Positions 1-6,418 of a DNA stretch of 8,014 bases are shown here, piece after piece (the first letter of the stretch is position 1; every line of letters begins with the position of its first letter). Source of the stretch: Comamonadaceae bacterium (lineage in GTDB: Bacteria; Pseudomonadota; Gammaproteobacteria; Burkholderiales; Burkholderiaceae_C); the NCBI GenBank assembly GCA_021286965.1, contig JAJTBK010000272.1:1-8014 (forward strand), given 5' to 3'. The translations under genes were made by a program, and so were the position numbers. Below the pieces are notes generated by a model. It did no database searches. It was not told the origin of the DNA and was given only the letters and a program-made list of their open reading frames with translations.

Positions 1-688
1 GCCCCTCAAAGATTTGCCGACAGAGGCCCAGCCGCGCGAAAAACTCCTCGCGCGCGGCCCCGGCGCACTCAGCGACGCCGAGCTGCTGGCGCTGCTGCTG
101 CGCACCGGCATCCAGGGCAAGGGCGTGCTGCAGCTGGCGCAAGAGCTGCTCGCGCCGCCCGCCAGCGGCGGCCTGGGCGGCATCGCCGGGCTGCTGCACG
201 CGGGCGCCGCCGAGCTCGCCCGCATCAAGGGCCTGGGCCCTGCCAAGCGTGCCGAGCTGCTGGCCGTGCTCGAACTGGCACGCCGCGCCCTGGCGCAGCA
301 GCTACACGAGCGCCCGGCCCTGGACAGCCCGCAGGCCGTGCGCGCGTACCTGCAGCTGCACCTGGCGCACAAAGGCCACGAGGTGTTTGCCGCCCTGTTC
401 CTGGACAGCCAGCACCGCCTGATCGCCTTCGAGGCGCTGTTTCGCGGCAGCCTGACGCAAACCAGCGTCTACCCACGCGAAGTCGTGCTGCACGCGCTGC
501 AGCACCAGGCGGCAGCCGTGGTGCTGGCGCACAACCACCCCAGCGGCAACGTCACCCCCAGCAGCGCCGACCAGGCACTGACGCACACCCTGCGGGCCGC
601 GCTGGCGCTGATCGACGTGCGCGTGCTCGACCACGTCATCGTCGCCCCCGGCGCCGCGCTGTCCATGGCCGAACAAGGACTGCTATGA
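1..688 (+). CDS. radC: RadC family JAMM/MPN protein (start codon cut by window edge)
   Basis: RadC (UPF0758/DUF2466) proteins carry an MPN+ fold with a putative zinc site; they are traditionally linked to DNA repair, but the biochemical role is unsettled. Reading in frame from base 2 gives Pro-Leu-Lys-Asp before the TTG at 14, and base 1 is G. The true start is therefore very likely an ATG whose A and T lie just outside, giving about 229 residues against about 222 for E. coli RadC. Counting from that Met, the N-terminal motif [19 protein letters not shown] is typical, a helix-hairpin-helix ([12 protein letters not shown]) lies near residues 76-87, and the JAMM metal motif is complete: Glu145, His178-Asn-His180-Pro-Ser-Gly and Asp191. 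The TGA stop overlaps the next ATG by four bases (ATGA), so the gene is coupled to the lipoprotein gene downstream. Family assignment is secure; cellular function is not. Confidence 0.95.
   Translation, partial: PLKDLPTEAQPREKLLARGPGALSDAELLALLLRTGIQGKGVLQLAQELLAPPASGGLGGIAGLLHAGAAELARIKGLGPAKRAELLAVLELARRALAQQLHERPALDSPQAVRAYLQLHLAHKGHEVFAALFLDSQHRLIAFEALFRGSLTQTSVYPREVVLHALQHQAAAVVLAHNHPSGNVTPSSADQALTHTLRAALALIDVRVLDHVIVAPGAALSMAEQGLL
675..679 (+). promoter_or_regulatory. Ribosome binding site of the phytase-like lipoprotein gene
   Basis: AAGGA lies five bases before the ATG at 685, inside the last codons of radC. It supports this start and the reading of the ATGA overlap as a real gene junction. 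Confidence 0.7.
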
Positions 689-1866
689 AACCACCCCTGC
701 TCGCCAGCGCCCTGCTCGCGCTGCTGGCCGCCTGCGCGCCACTGCCGCGCCAGGCGCCAGTGCCCACCGCCGCAGCCCCTGCGCAGCTGCGCCTGATCGG
801 CGTGCAAGCGCTCGACTTTTCCACCCGCTACGCCGACACCCTGGTCGGCGGCCTCTCGGGCATCGACTACGACCCGGTGCAGCAGCGCTACATCGCCATC
901 AGCGACGACCGCGCCACGCACGACCCGGCCCGCGCCTACACCCTGGAGCTGCACTACAGCGTCAGCGCCCTGGAGCCGCCGCGCTGGACCGGCGTGCGCT
1001 TTTTACAGCATGACAGCGGCCAGCGCTTTGCACCGCAGCACCGTGCCATCGACGGCATGGACGTGCCCGACGCCGAAGCCGTGCGCTGGCTGCCCGGCAG
1101 CAACGACTTCCTCTGGAGCAGCGAAGGCGACTTCCGGCGCGGCTTTGGCCCGCAGCTGCGGCGCAGCCGCTGGCACGATGGCAGCGTGCAGCGCCACTAC
1201 CCGCTGCCAGAGAGCTTCACCCCCGACCCGCAAAAGCGCCAAGGCCCGCGCGCCAACGGCACGCTCGAAGGCATCGCCCTCACGCCCGACGGCCGCAGCG
1301 CCTGGCTGGCCATGGAGCTGCCCTGGTGGCAAGACGGCGCCCGCGCCAGCCCCAGCGACCCGGGCGCGCCCGTGCGCCTGACCGCCATCGACCTCGCCAG
1401 CGGCGACGCCCTGCGCCAAATCGCCTACCAGCCCGACGCCGTGCCGCAGCAGCCCCTGGTGCAGTGGGGCCAGTACCTGCAGGGCGTGAGCGAAATCCTG
1501 GCCGACGGCCCGCACCACCTGCTGGTGCTCGAACGCGCCTATAGCCTGGGCCAGGGCTTTCACGCCCGCCTCTACCGCATCGACACGCGCCAGGGCAGCA
1601 ACACCCTGGCGCTGCCCGCGCTGCGCCCAGGCAACCACGAGGTGGCGCCCAAGACCCTGGTGGCCGACCTGGCCGACCTGGGCCTGGGCAGCATCGACAA
1701 CCTCGAAGGCATGACCTGGGGCCCGGACCTGCCCGGCGGCGGCTGCGTGCTGATCCTGGTGAGCGACAACAACTTCAACCCCGCGCAGCGCACCCAGTTC
1801 ATCGCCGCCCAGTACCTGCCGCCGGGCCAAGACCCGGCCCAGTGCCAGCGTATGCCCGCGCCATGA
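685..1866 (+). CDS. Esterase-like activity of phytase family lipoprotein
   Basis: A 393-residue protein that I assign to the phytase-like family (PF13449 type), predicted beta-propeller proteins named for esterase or phytase-like activity; the real substrate is unknown. The first 17 residues form a lipoprotein signal with lipobox LAAC (Cys17). Ala follows the Cys, which predicts outer-membrane sorting. Family-like blocks appear in order: GGLSGIDYD at 55-63, DAEAVR at 129-134, WSSEGD at 144-149, [14 protein letters not shown] at 191-204, LVLERAYS at 280-287, NLEGMTWG at 339-346 and [10 protein letters not shown] at 356-365. The repeated acidic blocks would fit metal binding in a propeller, which is inference. 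A Shine-Dalgarno AAGGA precedes the start. The gene overlaps radC by four bases and the Smr gene by four bases, so it is the middle cistron of a tight operon although it acts outside the cytoplasm, unlike its neighbours. Length looks normal and complete. Confidence 0.88.
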   Translation: MKPPLLASALLALLAACAPLPRQAPVPTAAAPAQLRLIGVQALDFSTRYADTLVGGLSGIDYDPVQQRYIAISDDRATHDPARAYTLELHYSVSALEPPRWTGVRFLQHDSGQRFAPQHRAIDGMDVPDAEAVRWLPGSNDFLWSSEGDFRRGFGPQLRRSRWHDGSVQRHYPLPESFTPDPQKRQGPRANGTLEGIALTPDGRSAWLAMELPWWQDGARASPSDPGAPVRLTAIDLASGDALRQIAYQPDAVPQQPLVQWGQYLQGVSEILADGPHHLLVLERAYSLGQGFHARLYRIDTRQGSNTLALPALRPGNHEVAPKTLVADLADLGLGSIDNLEGMTWGPDLPGGGCVLILVSDNNFNPAQRTQFIAAQYLPPGQDPAQCQRMPAP

Positions 1867-2525
1867 AGCCCGCCCCCCTCACCGCCCACAGCCTGCAGGC
1901 GCTGCAGCCCCTGCGCCGCGCCCTGGCCGCGCAGCAGGCCCAGGCGGCCGAACGCGCTGCTGCCGAACGCGCCGCCGCCGCCGCTGCGGCGCGCGAGCGC
2001 CAGCTGTTTGCGCACAGCATCGGCCCGGTGCACGCGCTCAAGGACGCAGCCAACCGCCACCACAGCGCACCGCCAGCGCCCAGCCCCCGGCCCCTGCAAC
2101 ACGAACTCGACAAAGCCCGGGTGCTGCACGAAGCCATGAGCGATGAATTCGACGTCAGCACCCTGCTCGACGTGGACGACCAACTGAGCTTTCGCCGCCC
2201 CGGCATCGGCCTGGACGTGACGCGCAAGCTGCGCGCGGGCACCTGGAGCATCCAGCGCCAGCTCGACCTGCACGGCCTGCGCCGCGACGAAGCACGCGAG
2301 GCCCTGGGCCAGTTCATCCGCCTGGCGCACCGCACCGGCCTGCGCTGCGTGCGCATCGTGCACGGCAAGGGCCTGGGCTCGCCCGGCAAGCAACCCGTGC
2401 TCAAGGGCCGGGTGCAGTCCTGGCTGGTGCAGAAAAAAGAGGTTCTGGCCTTCGTGCAGGCGCGCCCGGCCGATGGCGGCGCCGGCGCGCTGGTGGTGCT
2501 GCTGGCGCCAGGGCGCCGGCGCTAA
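1863..2525 (+). CDS. Smr/MutS2 C-terminal domain protein (putative DNA nickase)
   Basis: A 220-residue cytoplasmic protein with a C-terminal Smr domain, found at the end of MutS2 and in stand-alone proteins such as E. coli SmrA/SmrB, where it has nuclease activity on DNA or RNA. The domain covers about residues 130-216. It shows the LDLHG motif at 134-138 (His137), the HGKG motif at 167-170 and the closing GGAGALVVLL at 205-214. Residues 20-50 are an Ala/Glu/Arg/Gln-rich, probably helical or coiled stretch, and 66-78 is Pro/His-rich linker. I chose the ATG at 1863 because it forms an ATGA overlap with the preceding stop; a GTG at 1842 would add seven residues inside the upstream gene. No good Shine-Dalgarno is seen, so translation probably depends on coupling. 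It is the last gene of the plus-strand operon and is followed by a hairpin. Whether the target is DNA or stalled mRNA cannot be told from sequence. Confidence 0.92.
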   Translation: MKPAPLTAHSLQALQPLRRALAAQQAQAAERAAAERAAAAAAARERQLFAHSIGPVHALKDAANRHHSAPPAPSPRPLQHELDKARVLHEAMSDEFDVSTLLDVDDQLSFRRPGIGLDVTRKLRAGTWSIQRQLDLHGLRRDEAREALGQFIRLAHRTGLRCVRIVHGKGLGSPGKQPVLKGRVQSWLVQKKEVLAFVQARPADGGAGALVVLLAPGRRR

Positions 2526-2532
2526 ATGGAAC

Positions 2533-2580
2533 AAAATAGCCGCTATCGCTTGTGCAGAAAGCGCCAGTAGCTATCTTTTT
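2533..2580. repeat. Imperfect intergenic palindrome, Comamonadaceae-type repeat and likely terminator
   Basis: The arms ATAGC (2536-2540), GCT (2542-2544) and CGCTT (2547-2551) pair with AAGCG (2559-2563), AGT (2566-2568, one G-T pair) and GCTAT (2570-2574). The loop is seven bases (2552-2558), with small symmetric mismatches between the helices. Five T follow at 2576-2580, as in an intrinsic terminator of the plus-strand operon; on the other strand only a run of four T follows. The general form (ATAGC.GCT..CGCTT, loop, AAGCGC.AG..GCTAT, T-run) matches a dispersed intergenic repeat that I recall from Comamonadaceae genomes. It sits between convergent genes, eight bases after the Smr stop codon. 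Family membership is from memory and only one copy lies in this window. Confidence 0.7.
2533..2580 (+). terminator. Rho-independent-like terminator after the radC-lipoprotein-Smr operon
   Basis: This is the same palindrome viewed as a terminator: a hairpin centred at 2555 followed by T5 at 2576-2580. The stem is interrupted and fairly AT-rich at its base, so its strength is uncertain. A competing hairpin, GCTAT (2570-2574) with ATAGC (2582-2586), would place the T-run in its loop instead. Confidence 0.55.
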
Positions 2581-2608
2581 AATAGCAATCAGCCGCGCCC
2601 GAGGGCAC

Positions 2609-4666
2609 TCACTGCGACAGGTCGAGCTGGTACTTGGCCTGGCCCTTGCCCGCGCCATCGTCCGCCGCCAGCAGGGAGACATTGCCCAGCCCGGCCGCCT
2701 GGGCCACGGCCAGGGCGCCGGGGCCGGAGCTGAACACCACCTTGCCCGCCGTCACCACCTTGGTAAAGCGCCAGCTCCGGGCCGCGCCATTGGCCGCGCG
2801 GGTGACGCCGGGGTGCTTGCGGATGTAATCGATGACGACGTCGCGGTTCGCATCCGGCGACGCCCACAGGGTGCCCGAGCCGTCGAGCTTGTCACTAAAG
2901 CTCTTGCCGCTGGTGGCGCGGTAGTTGTTGGTGGCGATGATGAATTCCTGCACCGGATCGATCGCCTTGCCCAGGTAGCTCAGGTTCTTGATGCGGCTGC
3001 CCTTGGGCTGGGTGACGTCGATCTCGTACTGCACGTCGGGCGTGGTGAACATGTCGAAGTTGTAGCCCGGAAAGCTGCTGATGAGCGCCTGCTCGCCGCT
3101 CTTGGCCGGATCGATCTGGTTAAAGCGCTGGGCCGCCGCCTCCAGCCATTTCTGGATGTCGGCGCCGTTGACCTTCACGGCGTACACGGTGTTGGGGTAG
3201 AGGTACAGATCGGCGGCGTTGTTGATCGCCAGCGGGCCGATGGCGACGTCGGTGTAATCGGCCGCCCCCTGGAAACCGCTCTTGAACGGCGCGCTGACCG
3301 AGAGCACCGGCAGGCCCTTGTACTGCGGCAGGCTGGCCTGGATGTAGGCGGCGACGTAATCGCGCTGCGCCTGGTTCACGATCTGGATCGCCCCCGGGTC
3401 CCCGACGTCGGCCAGCAGCGTGCTCATGCGAAAGTCGGTGCTGCCGATGGGCGTCTTCACGTACCCGATCGCCGCCTGGTGCTGCGCCTCGACCAGCGGC
3501 GCCACGGCCGGATCGGCGTCCACATACACGGCCTTGCCGGCCGCATCCTTGCCCGTCTGGATGCTGCGCAGCTCGCTCTTGCTGGCCGCCTTGTTCACGC
3601 TCCAGGCCTTGCCGTCCCACTGCAGCGCCAGCTGCACCACGCCCAGCGCCTTGCCCCAGGAACTGGCCATGACGGCGGGCACGCCATTGATGGTGCCGGC
3701 CTTGTTGTCCACGCCCGGCTGGGTGAAGGCCGGCGTGGCCGCGCTGTCGGGGAAGACGCTGTGCTGGTGGCCCATGACCATGGCGTCGATCCCCGCCACC
3801 TTCGACAGGTGCAGCCCCGGGTTCTCCATCGTCGGGCTGTAGGCACTGCCATCCAGCCCCCCGTGCAGCAGCGCGACGACGATGTCGGCACCCTTGGCGC
3901 GCAGTTCGGGCACGTACTGGGTGGCAGCCTCGACGGCGCCCTGGGTGTAGACCTTGCCCTCCAGGTAGCGCTTGTCCCAGTTCATGATGCCGGGCGTGGT
4001 AAAGCCGATGACGCCGACCTTGATCGGCAGCGTCACGCTCTTGCCGTCCTTGTCGGTGGCGCTGATCTTGCGCTCCAAAATGGCGTAGGGCGGCACCAGC
4101 GGCTTCTGGGTCTTGCTGCTGTACACATTGGCGAGCACCGCCGGGTAGCCGGCGCCGGCGCATTTTTTTGCTGGATCAACACCATCGACCTCCATGCCGC
4201 CGCCCAGCACCTGGTTCAAAAACGGCAGGCCGTAGTTGAACTCGTGGTTGCCCAGCGTGCCGGCGTCAAAGCCGAGCGCGCCCATGGCCTTGTACATGGC
4301 CAGCTGCTGCGTGCAGGGGATGGGGTTCACCGTGGCTTCGTAGTCGGCCAACGCCGTGCCCTGGATGGTGTCGCCGTTGTCCACCAGCAGCGTGTTGGCA
4401 AACTCCTTGCGCGCAGCGCGCACCAGCGTCGCCGTACGCTCCAGGCCATAGCTCTTGTCGTCGGCAAGCTTGAAGTAGTCGTAGCTGCGCACGTTGAAGT
4501 GCAGATCGGTCGTCTCCAGCACGGCCAGCATCGCCGTGGCACTCTGGCTGCTGCTGGCAGTGTCGCTGCCGCCGCCGCAGGCCGCCAGGGCAGCGGCGCT
4601 GGCAAGAACGGCCCAGGCACAACGCTGGGGGACAAGGCGCGGGGGATGGAATTGGCGGACGGACAT
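2609..4666 (-). CDS. cpdB: 2',3'-cyclic-nucleotide 2'-phosphodiesterase/3'-nucleotidase, lipoprotein form
   Basis: CpdB hydrolyses 2',3'-cyclic nucleotides and 3'-nucleotides from RNA breakdown outside the cytoplasm, releasing phosphate and nucleosides. The 685-residue protein has an N-terminal metallophosphatase domain and a C-terminal nucleotide-binding domain. Metal motifs: TTDLH at 52-56 (Asp54, His56), DNGDTIQG at 96-103 (Asp99), GNHEFNYG at 139-146 (Asn140, His141), LLHGG at 266-270 (His268) and GHQH at 299-302. C-terminal marks match E. coli CpdB as I remember it: NAADLYLYPNT at 483-493, RFNQIDP at 514-520, GYNFD at 534-538, ATNNYRA at 578-584, ASPDANR at 602-608 and the ending KYQLDLSQ. 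The start gives an Arg-containing n-region and lipobox LAAC (Cys30), then a GGGSDTASSS linker, so it is probably membrane-anchored, whereas E. coli CpdB is a soluble periplasmic protein. Gly follows the Cys, which suggests the outer membrane. No strong Shine-Dalgarno is seen. It follows the M48 gene by 81 bases. Confidence 0.95.
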   Translation of the reverse strand: MSVRQFHPPRLVPQRCAWAVLASAAALAACGGGSDTASSSQSATAMLAVLETTDLHFNVRSYDYFKLADDKSYGLERTATLVRAARKEFANTLLVDNGDTIQGTALADYEATVNPIPCTQQLAMYKAMGALGFDAGTLGNHEFNYGLPFLNQVLGGGMEVDGVDPAKKCAGAGYPAVLANVYSSKTQKPLVPPYAILERKISATDKDGKSVTLPIKVGVIGFTTPGIMNWDKRYLEGKVYTQGAVEAATQYVPELRAKGADIVVALLHGGLDGSAYSPTMENPGLHLSKVAGIDAMVMGHQHSVFPDSAATPAFTQPGVDNKAGTINGVPAVMASSWGKALGVVQLALQWDGKAWSVNKAASKSELRSIQTGKDAAGKAVYVDADPAVAPLVEAQHQAAIGYVKTPIGSTDFRMSTLLADVGDPGAIQIVNQAQRDYVAAYIQASLPQYKGLPVLSVSAPFKSGFQGAADYTDVAIGPLAINNAADLYLYPNTVYAVKVNGADIQKWLEAAAQRFNQIDPAKSGEQALISSFPGYNFDMFTTPDVQYEIDVTQPKGSRIKNLSYLGKAIDPVQEFIIATNNYRATSGKSFSDKLDGSGTLWASPDANRDVVIDYIRKHPGVTRAANGAARSWRFTKVVTAGKVVFSSGPGALAVAQAAGLGNVSLLAADDGAGKGQAKYQLDLSQ

Positions 4667-4747
4667 GCGAAGGGCCTGTAGAAGAACGGAACCCCCAGTG
4701 TCCGCAGCCGCCTTGACAACGGCGTGACGCCCCCCGGCCCCAGCGCC
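4667..4747 (-). other. 81-base gap upstream of cpdB with no convincing promoter
   Basis: This gap separates the M48 peptidase stop from the cpdB start. On the minus strand it contains GCGTCAC (4730-4724) and TTGTCAA (4719-4713), similar 7-mers 11 bases apart, but no clear -10 box at a suitable distance. Short GC hairpins are possible (GGCG-TGA-CGCC at 4721-4731, or CGCC 4709-4712 with GGCG 4721-4724), without a following T-run. cpdB could have its own regulated promoter here or be read through from the upstream genes. Confidence 0.4.
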
Positions 4748-5812
4748 CTAGCCTGCGTAGGGGTCGTAGCGTGCCGCCAGCGGTACCGCGCCTGGGGCTG
4801 CAGCCGGGGTGCTGCGGCCCGCCGGCTCGGGCGCCACGGGCAGGCGCTGGCAGGGCAGCGGCTGCATGGGCCGGCCGTAGATGCGCTGCACACGCTCGGC
4901 CAGGCCGGGGTGGCTGTCGAGGTGCCGCGCCCAGCGGCCGCTGCGCGGCAGATCCACCAGCAGCATGTGCTGCAGCGCCGGGTGTTCCAGGCCGCCGCTG
5001 CCGGCCGCACGGGCCTGCTGGCGCCGCTCGTCCATGATTTTGCGCAGCACACCGCCCAGGCCGTCGCGCGAGCGCGTCCATTGCACGGCGCGGGCATCGG
5101 CCAGGTATTCGCGCTGGCGCGACACCGCCGCCTTGAGCAGGCGCCCGGCCAGCCAGCCGGCGCTGCCAGCGAGTACGACGGCGCTGCCGAACCACCAGGC
5201 CAGGCCACGCCGCTCGCGCAGCGTCTGGCCAAAGTGGTACACCAGCTCCAGGCCAAAGCACATGCCCGCCAGCTGCATGTTCAGGCGCGTATCGCCCTCG
5301 TGCAGGTGGCTCAGTTCGTGCGCCACCAGGCCCTGCAGCTCCTCGCGGGTCAGGCAGTCGAGCGCGCCCTGGGTGACGGCGAGCACGGCATCCTGCGCGT
5401 CCCAGCCGGCGGCAAAGGCGTTGATGGCCTGCGCACGCGGCAGCACCATGGGCGCGGGGCGCGGCATGTGCGCGGCAATGCACAGCTCGTCGAGCACGTT
5501 GCACAGGCGCTGCTCGGCGTGCGAGACGCTGGGGCGGGCCTCGCGTGCGCCCACGCGGCGCGCCAGGTGCAGGCCGCCAGCGCGCAGGCTGTCGGTCTCG
5601 ACCCAGCAGCCACCCAGCACCAGCAGCAGCGTCACGCCGACATTGACCGCCAGGAAACCGGCCGGCAACGGCAGCTGCAGCGGCAGCAGCCACCAGGCCA
5701 GGAGCAGCGCACCATGCACCCCCAGCACCAGCAGCAGCACCGCCAGGGCAAAGGCCCACAGCAGGCGCCGGGTCTGCGCCCGGGCGCTGTCCTGGTGCTG
5801 CCAAAAACGCAT
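4748..5812 (-). CDS. M48 family (HtpX-like) membrane zinc metallopeptidase
   Basis: A 354-residue M48 peptidase, probably anchored in the inner membrane and active on membrane or misfolded envelope proteins, as known for HtpX. Two strongly hydrophobic segments lie at about 18-42 and 46-69. The zinc motif HELSH is at 165-169 (ligands His165 and His169, catalytic Glu166), and the likely third ligand Glu235 is in REYLADARAVQWT. A hydrophobic stretch at 204-226 sits between these two parts, as in HtpX. NAFAAGWDAQDAVLAVTQG at 131-149 is the usual M48 strand preceding the active-site helix. The C-terminus (about 315-354) is a Pro/Ala-rich tail of low complexity. It is longer than E. coli HtpX (about 293 residues). 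The gene starts 12 bases after the lemA stop, a pairing of LemA with an M48 peptidase that I recall from other bacteria. The Shine-Dalgarno is poor, so coupled translation is likely. I give no symbol because true HtpX orthology is uncertain. Confidence 0.92.
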   Translation of the reverse strand: MRFWQHQDSARAQTRRLLWAFALAVLLLVLGVHGALLLAWWLLPLQLPLPAGFLAVNVGVTLLLVLGGCWVETDSLRAGGLHLARRVGAREARPSVSHAEQRLCNVLDELCIAAHMPRPAPMVLPRAQAINAFAAGWDAQDAVLAVTQGALDCLTREELQGLVAHELSHLHEGDTRLNMQLAGMCFGLELVYHFGQTLRERRGLAWWFGSAVVLAGSAGWLAGRLLKAAVSRQREYLADARAVQWTRSRDGLGGVLRKIMDERRQQARAAGSGGLEHPALQHMLLVDLPRSGRWARHLDSHPGLAERVQRIYGRPMQPLPCQRLPVAPEPAGRSTPAAAPGAVPLAARYDPYAG

Positions 5813-5824
5813 TGCGCGGCGGGC

Positions 5825-6418
5825 TTAGAACTGCACGCGCGGGGCGCTGCGTTCGGCCTCGCTGTGCGTCGCCTGCAGCATGGGCGCGGGGGCGAAGCCG
5901 CACAGGCGTGCGACCAGCAGGTCGGGGAACTGGGTGGCAGCGTCGTTGAACTGCAGCACCTCGTCGTTGTACGCCTGGCGCGCAAAACCGAGGCGGTTTT
6001 CGGTGCTGGTCAGCTCCTCGGAGAGCTGGCGCATGGTGGCATCGGCCTTCAGCTCGGGGTAGCCCTCGGCCACGGCCAGCAGGCGTCCCAGGCCCTGGCC
6101 CAGCGCAGCTTCGGCCGCCGCCAGGGCCTGCAGGCCCTCGCTGCTGGCGCCCTGGCTGCGCACGGCCTGGGCAGCGCCCTGGGCCTGGCTGCGCGCCGCG
6201 ACCACGGCCTGCAGGGTGCCGGCCTCGTGCTGCAGGTAGCCGCGCGCCACGGCCACCAGGTTGGGCACCAGGTCATGGCGGCGCTTGAGCTGCACGTCGA
6301 TCTGGCCCAGGGCATTGGCGATGCGGTTGCGCCGCACCACCAGGCGGTTGTAGCGGGCCACGGCCCAGGCCAGCAGGGCAGCGCCCAGGGCAAGCAAAAT
6401 CCAGGAGGGTGAGGTCAT
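5825..6418 (-). CDS. lemA: LemA family membrane protein
   Basis: LemA proteins have one N-terminal membrane helix followed by a long alpha-helical bundle; their molecular function is not known, though an envelope role is usually assumed. In this 197-residue protein the membrane segment is at about 5-21. The hallmark motifs follow: ARYNRLVVRRNRI at 21-33, QIDVQLKRRHDLVPNLV at 39-55, AEGYPELKA at 117-125 and ENRLGFARQAYND at 140-152. The length is typical of the family. The ATG overlaps the stop of the upstream small gene in an ATGA and has AAGGA nine bases before it. The M48 peptidase gene follows at once, which suggests that the two proteins work together, an inference from gene order. Family call is secure. 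Confidence 0.95.
   Translation of the reverse strand: MTSPSWILLALGAALLAWAVARYNRLVVRRNRIANALGQIDVQLKRRHDLVPNLVAVARGYLQHEAGTLQAVVAARSQAQGAAQAVRSQGASSEGLQALAAAEAALGQGLGRLLAVAEGYPELKADATMRQLSEELTSTENRLGFARQAYNDEVLQFNDAATQFPDLLVARLCGFAPAPMLQATHSEAERSAPRVQF

Noticed and set aside
1842..1862. GTG at 1842 as start of the Smr protein
   Set aside because: It adds only seven residues inside the lipoprotein gene, has no ribosome binding site, and the ATG at 1863 makes the same ATGA overlap as seen at 685.
1920..1996. Ala/Arg/Glu codon-repeat stretch in the Smr gene as a DNA repeat
   Set aside because: It is low-complexity coding sequence for a charged helix, without a regular repeat unit at DNA level.
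2552..4681. A 709-codon open frame on the plus strand, antisense to all of cpdB
   Set aside because: The minus-strand frame carries all CpdB motifs, a lipoprotein leader and a normal length. The antisense frame has a His/Gly/Val/Arg-rich random composition typical of reverse frames in GC3-biased DNA.
4713..4718. Perfect TTGACA on the plus strand as a -35 box
   Set aside because: There is no -10 element at 16-18 bases downstream, and it would drive only antisense transcription of the M48 gene.
4721..4731. Hairpin GGCG-TGA-CGCC after the M48 gene as a terminator
   Set aside because: The stem is only four base pairs and there is no T-run on the minus strand, so read-through into cpdB remains possible.
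4266..5903. A 545-codon alternative minus-strand frame across the cpdB/M48 region
   Set aside because: It spans the end of one known gene and the start of another in the wrong frame and is almost purely Arg/Ala/Gly/Pro.
4724..6412. A 562-codon open frame on the plus strand opposite the M48 and lemA genes
   Set aside because: It is a Gln/His/Ala-rich mirror frame with no recognisable motif, crossing two well-identified minus-strand genes.
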